Below, one piece after another: positions 1 through 5,912 of a stretch of DNA of 7,125 bases; position 1 is the first letter of the stretch; each line of letters begins with the position of its first letter. The DNA is taken from assembly GCA_011525445.1 (NCBI GenBank), contig WTGE01000202.1, forward strand, positions 1 to 7,125. Direction: 5' to 3'. The position numbers were made by a program, and so were the translations under genes. The stretch comes from Synechococcus sp. CO36386bin_37 (GTDB lineage: Bacteria; Cyanobacteriota; Cyanobacteriia; PCC-6307; Cyanobiaceae). The notes beneath the pieces were generated by a model. It searched no databases. It saw only the letters and a program-made list of their open reading frames with translations, and had not been told where the DNA came from.

Positions 1-300
1 ATATTAGCTAATAATTTGAACTTTTGAAACTGAAATTAAATGATAAGCAAAGGTAGAAATAAATAAATTACCTTCGAGCAAGGAGTTTTAAGAATTACTA
101 ATAGCGTAAGAGGATTAAGTCGTAAAATTTAATCAAAGCATCAAAATTTATAAGTCTGCCTGAGAAAAAAGTGTTTAATGATCGTTTGTCTTAAAAAGAA
201 TTGATGAAAACGTAAATGAAAAATTAAACTACAATATTATTTCAGTAAGGTATGCAATCAGAAATTAGTTTCCATTACCTATTCATTCAGCGATGCGCCA
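1..300. other. AT-rich gene-free left edge
   Basis: By hand count about 59 of the first 240 bases are G or C (near 25%), against roughly 50% in dnaG and its neighbours. All six frames are broken by frequent stops. The longest ATG-initiated runs I see are under ten codons, for example a start near 179 and another near 205. There is no tRNA-like fold and no obvious tandem repeat. Composition returns to normal at about 290, close to the 3' end of the minus-strand micro-ORF pair. It could be a spacer, decayed DNA, or the edge of an AT-rich island lying to the left; the window cannot separate these. Confidence 0.6.
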
Positions 301-307
301 ATAAATT

Positions 308-330
308 CAATGACGTGAAAGGGGTCATTG
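308..330 (-). terminator. Weak hairpin over the stop codon of the 31-aa ORF
   Basis: CAATGAC at 308-314 pairs perfectly with GTCATTG at 324-330 around a 9-base loop. Read on the minus strand the stem is followed by an AATTTATT tract, which is only moderately U-rich. It overlaps the TGA stop at 325-327, so it would end the mRNA immediately after the ORF. A factor-independent terminator or a 3' stabilising hairpin are both possible; the U-tract is too broken to be sure. Confidence 0.35.
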
Positions 331-420
331 CTGAGTGGATTGGTTCAGCTTGTAGAGATTCAGGGCAAAGCATGCTGTGCCGAAACTGATGATGAGAACA
401 AGTAGGTCTTGAGTTGTCAT
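325..420 (-). CDS. Micro membrane protein, 31 aa, single span
   Basis: An ATG at 418-420 opens a 31-residue ORF ending in TGA. The peptide starts MTTQDLLVLIISFG, has one hydrophobic span at about residues 5-22 (including a Cys at 17), then LYKLNQSTQQ. Lys24 after the span suggests the C-terminus stays on the cytoplasmic side. It lies 30 bases downstream of the 43-aa micro-protein on the same strand and is probably cotranscribed. No clear Shine-Dalgarno is visible; the upstream sequence is pyrimidine-rich. Size and topology resemble low-molecular-mass subunits of photosystems, cytochrome b6f or NDH-1, but it does not match the PsaM, PsbT, PsbM, PetN or PetL sequences as I remember them, so no name is given. 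It could be a chance ORF, though a clean hydrophobic span with polar ends argues against that. Confidence 0.5.
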   Translation of the reverse strand: MTTQDLLVLIISFGTACFALNLYKLNQSTQQ

Positions 421-450
421 GGCTGGAGGGGAATGATTGTTGTGGTGAGT

Positions 451-582
451 TCAGTCTTGAGCAGCTTTTGCTTTCTTGACGACAGGGAGGTCGGAGGGCT
501 GAGCGAGGACGTAGACGACAGCCGCGGAAACAACTGCGGTGAAAGCGATCAGGCCAAAAATGGCGGTTGAATAATCAGTCAC
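451..582 (-). CDS. Micro membrane protein, 43 aa, single span
   Basis: The frame opens at GTG (582). The only alternative is blocked by an in-frame TAA six codons upstream, so the GTG is the natural start. The 43-residue product begins (M)TDYSTAIFGLIAF, has a continuous hydrophobic Ala/Val/Leu-rich segment at about residues 8-27, then QPSDLPVVKKAKAAQD. The positive tail predicts an N-out, C-in orientation in the cytoplasmic or thylakoid membrane. Codon use is GC-rich at third positions, like dnaG, unlike the flanking AT-rich DNA, which supports a real gene. A GAAG a few bases before the start is a weak ribosome-binding candidate. It is followed after 30 bases by a second single-span micro-ORF. 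The class resembles small accessory subunits of photosynthetic complexes; I do not recognise the family and assign no function. Confidence 0.62.
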   Translation of the reverse strand: MTDYSTAIFGLIAFTAVVSAAVVYVLAQPSDLPVVKKAKAAQD

Positions 583-603
583 TGCTTCTGGAAGGTTTTA
601 CAA

Positions 604-632
604 ATCTTACCGTGTTTGTAACGAAAAGTGAA
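604..632 (-). promoter_or_regulatory. Candidate sigma-70 promoter for the micro-ORF pair
   Basis: On the minus strand TTCACT (627-632) and TAAGAT (604-609) are separated by exactly 17 bases. Each matches the -35 and -10 consensus at four of six positions. Transcription would start near 597, leaving a leader of only about 14 bases before the GTG start at 582. Position, spacing and orientation fit the downstream pair; the individual boxes are only moderate matches. Confidence 0.35.
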
Positions 633-1254
633 GCTCGCTGATGGTCCTGGGCTGCTCCGTGGGACTGCACCTGCCTATTCACGGTTGGTAGATCAGGTAT
701 CTAAGACCAAGGAAGACATCGTTTGGCGCTTTTGAAACGTCTGATTTCGACGGAAAAACTGTCTGTTTGATGACCTGTTTGGGGTATTAATGCTTGGCGA
801 TGAAGGAAATGTCATTAATGTCAGGAGCGACACCATGTGCCTGGACAGATTCACTGATTGAAGGGGGGTTTACTGAATAATGTCGATTGAACGACACCGA
901 TGGGACTGTTGATGCTGTGGATGGCTCCCATGAACTCGGAACGAGTTAAGTCAAAAAAATAGGAGGGGTTCTCATTCCCTACCACATCGTCGTGTTTTCT
1001 CTCTCATTCACTGTCTCGCATAGGCAAGAGGAGGGTGTGAACGACATCTCTTCAAATGATGACAAAACATGTCTGGAGTGAAAACTGGAAACAGAACCAA
1101 TAACGGATCCTTTCAAGTACTTTCTTTTGGCTTCATGGATTGAATGTCTAGGGGGCCGTTGTAATCAGCATGGCTGGTTAGCGCTTATCGAACGATCATC
1201 CAGCACGCCATTGTGTCCCATTCGGAAGCTGTATCAGCGAGAAGCTGTGATTAA
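633..1254. other. About 620 bases without a convincing gene
   Basis: Several short ATG ORFs exist but none stands out. On the minus strand: a 47-codon ORF from 836 (Ser/Arg/Asn-rich, ATG preceded by a short AGG) and a 26-codon ORF from 931. On the plus strand: a 26-codon ORF from 800 and an overlapping 23-codon ORF from 790. A perfect AGGAGGGG sits at 961-968 on the plus strand, but no ATG follows at the right distance; the frame behind it could begin only at ATT (974) or GTG (992), giving about 29-35 codons. No tRNA, no strong terminator hairpin and no repeat were seen. Composition is close to that of coding DNA, so a decayed gene or a small RNA cannot be excluded. Confidence 0.5.
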
Positions 1255-1260
1255 AAAGCT

Positions 1261-1503
1261 TTGGCCAACGGAACAGTAGTGACATGCAACTTCTCAACCA
1301 GCAAGGACAAGACAAGTTGCCCTGGAATGATGAGTCAAATTCTTACGGATCGTTTTTTGATCTGTTCTGAGGCCTCAGTGAAGGAGACGGATCTGTACAA
1401 AGCCCTCATGGCTGAAGTGCGTCACCAAGGCTGGATTTCACCATGCACTCTCATTTTGAAAAAACAGATGCGTCAATCATTGGTTCTCATCTTTGATTGT
1501 TGA
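1261..1503 (+). CDS. Doubtful ORF, up to 80 aa
   Basis: The frame is open from 1255 to a TGA at 1501-1503. Possible starts are TTG 1261, GTG 1279 and ATG 1327 or 1330; none has a good Shine-Dalgarno. The product has no signal peptide, no membrane span and no motif I recognise. It contains five Cys and a mixed, fairly polar composition, with a stretch (residues about 37-60) that reads like a helical soluble protein. With a poor start and isolated position, it may be a chance ORF or the remnant of a longer gene. I see no functional clue. Confidence 0.2.
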   Translation: MANGTVVTCNFSTSKDKTSCPGMMSQILTDRFLICSEASVKETDLYKALMAEVRHQGWISPCTLILKKQMRQSLVLIFDC

Positions 1504-1570
1504 GAACTGATCCCTGCTTAGTCGGTTTGATTGAAGCTAATGTTTTGCGCTTAAGGTTTTGATTGTGTCA

Positions 1571-1591
1571 CATGAATCTTGAGTGTTCATG
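1571..1591 (-). other. Small hairpin 3' of the acidic-protein gene
   Basis: CATGAA (1571-1576) and TTCATG (1586-1591) form a perfect 6-bp stem with a 9-base loop, starting 16 bases beyond the stop of the minus-strand gene at 1607. No U-tract follows on either strand, so it is not a classical intrinsic terminator. It could stabilise the 3' end of the transcript, or be chance. Confidence 0.25.
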
Positions 1592-1606
1592 GAACTGTTG
1601 ACTAGT

Positions 1607-1867
1607 TCACTGAAGTGGGAGTTGTTCGATGGCTACAGCTATCATTTGGGGTGTGACGGGTATCACTTCAAGGGCATCCTGGTTATCAAGATAGGAATCG
1701 AAAGAGGCGAATCGCTCAATCTGAGGGTTGGCTCCTTCTTTGGAGCAGGCATCAATCCAATCGTTGTTTTCAGGCTTGACGGCTACAAAAGCCTGGAGCG
1801 CTTCATTGAGATCACCACCATCACCGATGCCTTCACCATGCCAGATGGCTTCAAAAAATTCAGTCAT
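1607..1867 (-). CDS. Small acidic hypothetical protein, 86 aa
   Basis: ATG at 1865-1867, TGA at 1607-1609. The 86-residue product is strongly acidic: 16 Asp/Glu against 3 Lys/Arg. It begins MTEFFEAIWHGEGIGDGGDL, has one Cys (41), no signal peptide and no membrane span, so it should be a soluble cytoplasmic protein. Residues 20-30 and 74-84 look helical. A plus-strand ORF of similar length lies opposite (1583-1894), but its composition (Gly/Phe/Arg-rich, no plausible domain) is less protein-like, and I take the minus frame as the gene. The ribosome-binding site is weak. Nothing assigns a function; it is probably a lineage-restricted conserved hypothetical. A possible small ORF in the same direction lies 41 bases upstream. 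Confidence 0.6.
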   Translation of the reverse strand: MTEFFEAIWHGEGIGDGGDLNEALQAFVAVKPENNDWIDACSKEGANPQIERFASFDSYLDNQDALEVIPVTPQMIAVAIEQLPLQ

Positions 1868-1908
1868 CGGCGAGGGAAATCGGAATGGATATGAGTTCGA
1901 ATGGGAGT

Positions 1909-2043
1909 CTAGAACTCCTCTATATCAGACGAGTGATCAGATTGCTGTAAGCGTGATTTAGGTCTGCAACGATAGTCCGAAAACTGTTCCCATTGCTCAC
2001 ACGTCAAGCGGTTGAATCTTTCACTCTCCAGAATTCTGTTCAA
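1909..2043 (-). CDS. Possible small protein with TTG start, 44 aa
   Basis: An open frame ends with TAG at 1909-1911. Translating from TTG at 2041-2043 gives 44 residues that look like real protein: an amphipathic, charged stretch (NRILESERFNRLTCEQWEQF) then DYRCRPKSRL and an acidic tail ending SDIEEF. The frame opens 15 bases further upstream after a TGA and offers no ATG or GTG. An ATG lies just upstream in another frame (2053-2055), where it stops after four codons. A single-base frameshift, whether a real mutation or a sequence error, would join it to this frame. No Shine-Dalgarno is visible. It lies 41 bases upstream of, and in the same direction as, the acidic protein gene. It could be a tiny gene, a broken gene or chance. 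Confidence 0.3.
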   Translation of the reverse strand: MNRILESERFNRLTCEQWEQFSDYRCRPKSRLQQSDHSSDIEEF

Positions 2044-2149
2044 CCAGAGATCATAATGAGATCAAAAGGATTCAACAGGGATGCTTCAGGGGAGTTCTTG
2101 CTGAATCGTTTGAGATTTCGTTAGGAAAAGTCAAAGAGATGATCATTGT

Positions 2150-2212
2150 TACCCATCATCAAAATTATAGTCTTTAAATGTATAATCTTGATGCTGGGTA
2201 TTTGGATTTTTT
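2150..2212 (+). terminator. Long imperfect hairpin followed by T-tract
   Basis: Arms 2150-2169 and 2181-2200 pair over 20 positions with two mismatches (2156/2194 and 2163/2187) around an 11-base loop. Three perfect 6-bp blocks result. On the plus strand it is followed by TTTGGATTTTTT, resembling an intrinsic terminator, although the inner part of the stem is AT-only. Read as minus-strand RNA, the 2163/2187 mismatch becomes a U-G wobble, so pairing is better on that strand, but no U-tract follows there. No convincing plus-strand gene ends just upstream; the nearest is a 22-codon ORF at 2056-2124. It may be a terminator for an unseen transcript or another structured element. Confidence 0.45.
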
Positions 2213-2259
2213 AATTGAATTGATTGTGAGAGTTATGAATTAATTGGATGAATCTCCCT

Positions 2260-2355
2260 TCAAGTTGGTAGCAGTTTGGAGATTTGGCGGCTCTGGCTTT
2301 GGGTGGTTGAGACAACTTGTTTGGCTGGTATGGAATAAGGCTTCAAGGGGTTCAT
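2260..2355 (-). CDS. Doubtful 31-aa ORF after the exported-protein gene
   Basis: ATG at 2353-2355, TGA at 2260-2262, beginning 19 bases after the stop of the exported cysteine-pair protein and in the same direction. The product starts MNPLKPYSIPAKQVV, is basic and polar (Ser/Gln/Lys-rich), and has no hydrophobic span or recognisable motif. AGG lies about 14 bases before the start, too far for a good ribosome-binding site. Only its position in a possible operon favours it. Confidence 0.18.
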   Translation of the reverse strand: MNPLKPYSIPAKQVVSTTQSQSRQISKLLPT

Positions 2356-2374
2356 GAGTTGTTGGGCTGCCTTA

Positions 2375-2575
2375 TTAAGGATTAGCTTTCTTATAGGCTT
2401 CAACAGCTCTTGCAATGCAGTTTTCATCCGATTGGGTTGCTTGGCTGTTTCCAGCTACGGCTTCCAGGCAATTTTCGCGGATTTCACTCATCACTGAATC
2501 GGGCACTTCCTGGGCGGCTGTGACCGCCAGAGGTGTTACGAGTGCAAAAACGAGTGTTGCGAGTGCAGTTTTCAT
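2375..2575 (-). CDS. Small exported protein with a Cys pair, 66 aa
   Basis: I start this gene at the ATG at 2573-2575 rather than the GTG at 2593: the ATG gives a textbook signal peptide (MKT, a hydrophobic stretch ALATLVFALVTPLAV, then TAAQ), while the GTG only adds six polar residues and has no ribosome-binding site. Cleavage is likely after Ala20 or Ala21, leaving a mature acidic peptide of about 45 residues. That peptide has two cysteines in similar contexts (ENCLEAV at Cys36, ENCIARAVEAY at Cys53), which could form an intramolecular disulfide tying two helices. The C-terminus is YKKANP. The product should be periplasmic or secreted. No family name is recognised and no partner gene is evident. 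It lies downstream of dnaG in the same direction but is separated by about 240 bases and a terminator-like hairpin, so it is probably transcribed independently. Confidence 0.72.
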   Translation of the reverse strand: MKTALATLVFALVTPLAVTAAQEVPDSVMSEIRENCLEAVAGNSQATQSDENCIARAVEAYKKANP

Positions 2576-2706
2576 CTTGGTTGAAGATCTCACTGAATGT
2601 CTAGCTCAAATAATGATGGCGTCATCGCGCTTTGCCATGACTTGACTGCATGTCTTGTTTCAGCGTTACTTTGAACATGTCTTTGAATCAAATGACACAT
2701 CGTCGT

Positions 2707-2725
2707 AAAAAAAGCATTTTGCTTT
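2707..2725 (-). terminator. Intrinsic terminator downstream of dnaG
   Basis: On the minus strand AAAGCA (2725-2720) pairs with TGCTTT (2716-2711) around a 3-base loop, and the run of T continues to 2707, giving a seven-T tract. It lies about 90 bases after the dnaG stop and 130 bases before the exported-protein start, where a terminator is expected. The stem is short and AT-rich, so efficiency may be modest. Confidence 0.5.
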
Positions 2726-2812
2726 GAACTGTGATTGTTGACTAGGTGATGTGATTGATTCGATCGATGGTATAAGAATTGAAGATTGATGCTTGTCTGA
2801 TTGCTTTTCCTT

Positions 2813-4897
2813 TTACTCAGTCGTCAGATCGCCAGGTGCTGCAGCATTTACTGCAGCAGCCTCATAACCTGCACAACGCTGTTGATCAAGATGTTGAATG
2901 TGCCTTCTCTCGGAATAATATAATTCTTGCAATCGAAGTGCATCTGCATTTAATTGTTCAAACATTTCTTGAATTCTCACTTCCATATCTTCATTATTGT
3001 TCTGTTTGGATAAACCCTGTTCATCGGCAATCAGCGAGGCAATGCATCGCTCCAACGTTTCGAGGCGTTGACCACCCCATGCTTCCAGCAAGTGACGACA
3101 GCGTTTGTGGCTTTTTTGTCGTTCTAAAACGGCAGCAGTCCCTCGAAGCGTTTCCATTGGACGCGCTAACGCCAGACGTTGCAGCTCAGCTGGTTCCAGG
3201 AGTGGCGTGAGCTTGGCGACTAATGCACTGTTTTCAAGAAGCAATTGATCGGTGAGCAATCGAGGTAGATCGAGGTCAGCCAGATCGTGACCGGCTTCTG
3301 TTCCCCGGCTGATGGCCTCCAGTCGTCCTGATCCGATATTTCCCTCCTCAAGATCTGTAATTGCCGACCACAACAACCGATGGTGTTGCAACGCAAAGTC
3401 CTCAAGTTCCCGTTGCCGGAGTTCGCAGCGAACCTGTGCTCGGTGGATCGGACAATGCAGGTAGATGCGCAGAATCTCAGCTTCGCATCGTTCTCGCTGA
3501 CTGACCTCACCAGCTTTTTCGTGTCGTGCTGAGCGTCCGTGCCAGCGTTGACCTTGAACCTGTTGACGGAGATCCTGCTCCAGCTGCAGCGCTAAACGCC
3601 CCTGTCCACCACTCAGTCGTTCGGCGACTTGCTGGAGGTAATGCGTTCGTACCGGCGTTTGAGGCAACTTGCCCAGCAGTTCCACAAGTCCGCTGACAGC
3701 CTGTTGGAACTGATCGGCTTTGCTCAGATCACGATCTTCAAGGATCTGCTCGATCTGCCAATCAAGCCAGAGAGGAGCTTGATCGAGGAGGGCCCGATAG
3801 TCACCGGGACCATGGTCTTTTAAATAGTCGTCAGGATCTTTACCGGAGGGCGTGTGAAGCACACGCAACTCCAACTGCCCTTGAAGTGCAAGCTGCTCCA
3901 CTTCGCCGATCGCTCGATTGGCAGCTCTGATTCCTGCACGATCAGCATCAAAGTTGAGAATGATGCGTTTGCTGTCACTGCAACGGCACAGTTGGGTGAT
4001 CTGCTGGCCGCTGAGTGCCGTTCCGAGCGATGCCACCGCATTCGTGATACCAGCTGCGTGGAGCGCGATGACATCGAAGTATCCCTCCACTACAACAGCC
4101 CGATCGGCTTTACGGATCGCTTGTGCTGCCTGATCAAGGCCGAATAAGTGCTTTCCTTTCTCAAAAACCTCTGTTTCTGGTGAATTCAGGTATTTCGGAT
4201 CGCTGCCGTCCATGCTGCGCCCACCAAACCCAATCACGCGACCTTGTCGATCTCGTATCGGAACGATCACGCGTCCTCGGAAGCGGTCGTAAAACCCGTT
4301 GCCGCCCTTGCGGGGCACCACCAACCCCGCTGACTCAAGAAGCTCAGTGGATACCCCTTCCACATGTTGAAGATGCTTGAGCAATCCGTCCCATTGATCG
4401 GGGGCGTAACCGAGTTCAAAGCTCTCGATGGTGGATCGGCTCAATCCTCGTTGTTCGAGAAGGTATGAGAGTGCGTTTTTGCCTGAGATGTTTTTCAGCT
4501 GACTGCGAAACCAGCCTGAAGCCAACGCCAGGACCCGATAGAGGTGGTCGCGTCTGGAGAGTTGCTCGCGCAGTCGCTCCTGTTGGGGGCCGTCAACCGT
4601 TTCTACAGGTAGTTGGTAGCGGCGAGCTAGGTCGAGAACGACATCGCTGAAGCTTTGCCGTTGGAATTCCATCAAAAATTTGATGGAGTTCCCACCAGCC
4701 CCGCAGGAGAAGCAGTAGTAAAACTGCTTCTGTGGCGACACCGTCATCGACGGTTTGCTGTCGTCATGAAATGGGCAGACACCAACGTATTCCCGGCCTT
4801 TCTTTTTGAGGACCACGTGCTCGCCAACGACATCAACGATGTCGGCACGCTCTTTGACGGCATCGATGGTGCGCGGGTGGAGACGGGGCATCGGCAT
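2813..4897 (-). CDS. dnaG: DNA primase DnaG
   Basis: The 694-residue product is the replicative primase, which makes the RNA primers for lagging-strand synthesis and works with the DnaB helicase. The N-terminal CHC2 zinc-binding domain has Cys41, His44, Cys62 and Cys65 (CPFH ... YCFSC). The RNA-polymerase core follows, with the basic motif YDRFRGRVIVPIRDRQGR at 203-220 and KYLNSPETEVFEKG at 235-248. The TOPRIM fold carries Glu271 (VEGYFDVIALH) and Asp317/Asp319 (NFDADRAG), the metal-binding triad. Residues from about 400 to 694 are the variable helical region and presumed helicase-binding domain. Length is in the usual range and the gene appears intact. The ATG at 4895-4897 has no strong Shine-Dalgarno; a second ATG two codons on (4889-4891) is equally possible. 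It is divergent from the transporter gene, and no rpsU or rpoD lies beside it, unlike the enterobacterial arrangement. Confidence 0.98.
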   Translation of the reverse strand: MPMPRLHPRTIDAVKERADIVDVVGEHVVLKKKGREYVGVCPFHDDSKPSMTVSPQKQFYYCFSCGAGGNSIKFLMEFQRQSFSDVVLDLARRYQLPVETVDGPQQERLREQLSRRDHLYRVLALASGWFRSQLKNISGKNALSYLLEQRGLSRSTIESFELGYAPDQWDGLLKHLQHVEGVSTELLESAGLVVPRKGGNGFYDRFRGRVIVPIRDRQGRVIGFGGRSMDGSDPKYLNSPETEVFEKGKHLFGLDQAAQAIRKADRAVVVEGYFDVIALHAAGITNAVASLGTALSGQQITQLCRCSDSKRIILNFDADRAGIRAANRAIGEVEQLALQGQLELRVLHTPSGKDPDDYLKDHGPGDYRALLDQAPLWLDWQIEQILEDRDLSKADQFQQAVSGLVELLGKLPQTPVRTHYLQQVAERLSGGQGRLALQLEQDLRQQVQGQRWHGRSARHEKAGEVSQRERCEAEILRIYLHCPIHRAQVRCELRQRELEDFALQHHRLLWSAITDLEEGNIGSGRLEAISRGTEAGHDLADLDLPRLLTDQLLLENSALVAKLTPLLEPAELQRLALARPMETLRGTAAVLERQKSHKRCRHLLEAWGGQRLETLERCIASLIADEQGLSKQNNNEDMEVRIQEMFEQLNADALRLQELYYSERRHIQHLDQQRCAGYEAAAVNAAAPGDLTTE

Positions 4898-4949
4898 CCC
4901 ATCATTCTGCGAGACCTGATCGCTTTATGGTTGTTCAGAGTGATGCGCC
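4898..4949. promoter_or_regulatory. Divergent dnaG/transporter promoter region
   Basis: Only 52 bases separate the start codons of dnaG (minus) and the transporter (plus). Promoters for the two genes must therefore overlap each other or lie within the opposing coding regions. I could not find convincing -35/-10 pairs or a strong ribosome-binding site for either gene in this space. If the transporter starts at its second ATG (4980), the spacer grows to 82 bases. Confidence 0.4.
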
Positions 4950-5903
4950 ATGGTTGGCAGGTCTCGCTGTTTCCCAACCATGCAAGGGCTCATACGTGCG
5001 ATTCGAGGGAGTCAGTCCGTTCAGGAATGGCGAGCTTGTGTTGCCCTGATCGCCTGTTCGTTGGCTTTCAGTTTGATGACGGTCTGCGTGAAACACCTGG
5101 GAGGTCGTCTGCCGGTGGCAGAGATCGTTCTCGTGCGCTCCATCATCAGCATTGCCATCACCTTGGCCATGATGCGTCGCCTGGGGGTTTCTCCATGGGG
5201 TGAGCAACGGGGGTTGTTGATGATTCGAGGAGGCTTGGGGACAGGCGCCCTGTTTTGCTTCTTTGAGGCGCTGGCTCGCTTACCTCTTGCTGCAGCCACT
5301 TTGCTGCAGTACACCTATCCCACCCTCACGGCCATCGCGGCATGGTTGTTTCTGGGTGAATCCGTTCGCCGTCGGATTGGTATTGCTGTGCTCCTGGGGC
5401 TTGTTGGAGTCTTTTTCGTGGTTCAGCCGGACTGGGTGGGCAGCACGACAGGCCGCTTGCCTGTAGTTTCCGCCTTGATTGGCCTCGGGGGAGCCTTGTT
5501 GACGGCACTGGCGTATGTGAGTGTGCGTCAACTTTCCGTGATCGAACACCCGTTGGTGATCGTTTTCTATTTCCCTTTTGTTTCTGTTCCTGCCACATTG
5601 CCCCTGCTTCTGGGGGCAGCCACTCCGTGGCCCAATCCAATGGAGTGGATCTGGCTGATTGGGGTTGGATTGTTCACTCAGCTGGGTCAAATCTGGTTGA
5701 CGGAAGGTCTTGCATCCCTTCCAGCAGCTCGGGCTACTTCGATGAATTACGTGCAGGTGGTTTTTGCCGCTTTATGGGGTGTGTTGTTTTTTGCCGAACC
5801 GGTTACAGGTGCTGTGGTGTTGGGCGCAGTATGCGTTTTGGGCGCCACCTTGATCAGTTTGAGTGCAAGAGCACCTCAGAGAAATCACGTTTCCAGAGGT
5901 TGA
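4950..5903 (+). CDS. EamA/DMT-family transporter
   Basis: The 317-residue product is an integral membrane protein of the drug/metabolite transporter superfamily (EamA, formerly DUF6, type). Ten hydrophobic spans can be placed at about 29-46, 56-75, 90-107, 112-136, 143-159, 172-191, 202-221, 232-250, 265-282 and 286-305. These form two homologous halves of five helices. Each half carries the family signature near its fourth helix: AWLFLGESV (131-139) and WGVLFFAEPV (276-285). Members export or import small metabolites, amino acids or nucleobases; substrate cannot be read from sequence. The first ATG (4950) adds ten residues, MVGRSRCFPT, before a second ATG at 4980; the latter would give MQGLIRAIRG and a more typical N-terminus. 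Neither has a good Shine-Dalgarno. The gene is intact, with coding composition like dnaG, and ends 9 bases from the convergent lipoprotein gene. Confidence 0.92.
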   Translation: MVGRSRCFPTMQGLIRAIRGSQSVQEWRACVALIACSLAFSLMTVCVKHLGGRLPVAEIVLVRSIISIAITLAMMRRLGVSPWGEQRGLLMIRGGLGTGALFCFFEALARLPLAAATLLQYTYPTLTAIAAWLFLGESVRRRIGIAVLLGLVGVFFVVQPDWVGSTTGRLPVVSALIGLGGALLTALAYVSVRQLSVIEHPLVIVFYFPFVSVPATLPLLLGAATPWPNPMEWIWLIGVGLFTQLGQIWLTEGLASLPAARATSMNYVQVVFAALWGVLFFAEPVTGAVVLGAVCVLGATLISLSARAPQRNHVSRG

Positions 5904-5912
5904 GGACCGTGT

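Noticed and set aside
961..1075. Perfect AGGAGG at 961 as a ribosome-binding site
   Set aside because: No ATG, GTG or TTG follows at 5-10 bases; only ATT (974) fits, and the 35-codon frame behind it has no protein-like features.
1583..1894. 103-codon plus-strand ORF opposite the 86-aa acidic gene
   Set aside because: It lies fully antisense to the minus frame, its product has no plausible domain or start signal, and the minus-strand product looks more protein-like. Some doubt remains because neither has a known homolog I can name.
2010..2076. GGTTGAATC, TTCAACC and GATTCAAC inverted and direct copies
   Set aside because: Seven- and eight-base matches spaced 22 and 50 bases apart are within chance expectation, and they lie in or beside the possible 44-aa ORF with no T-tract or known operator form.
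2779..5207. Many plus- and minus-frame ORFs of 60-180 codons inside dnaG, including 4655-5203
   Set aside because: They overlap a securely identified primase (complete zinc finger and TOPRIM motifs) or the transporter and are frame shadows.
5280..5690. 136-codon minus-strand ORF inside the transporter gene
   Set aside because: The Gln/Asn/Arg/Pro-rich product is typical of the antisense of a hydrophobic membrane protein gene; the plus strand gives ten clean helices and family motifs.
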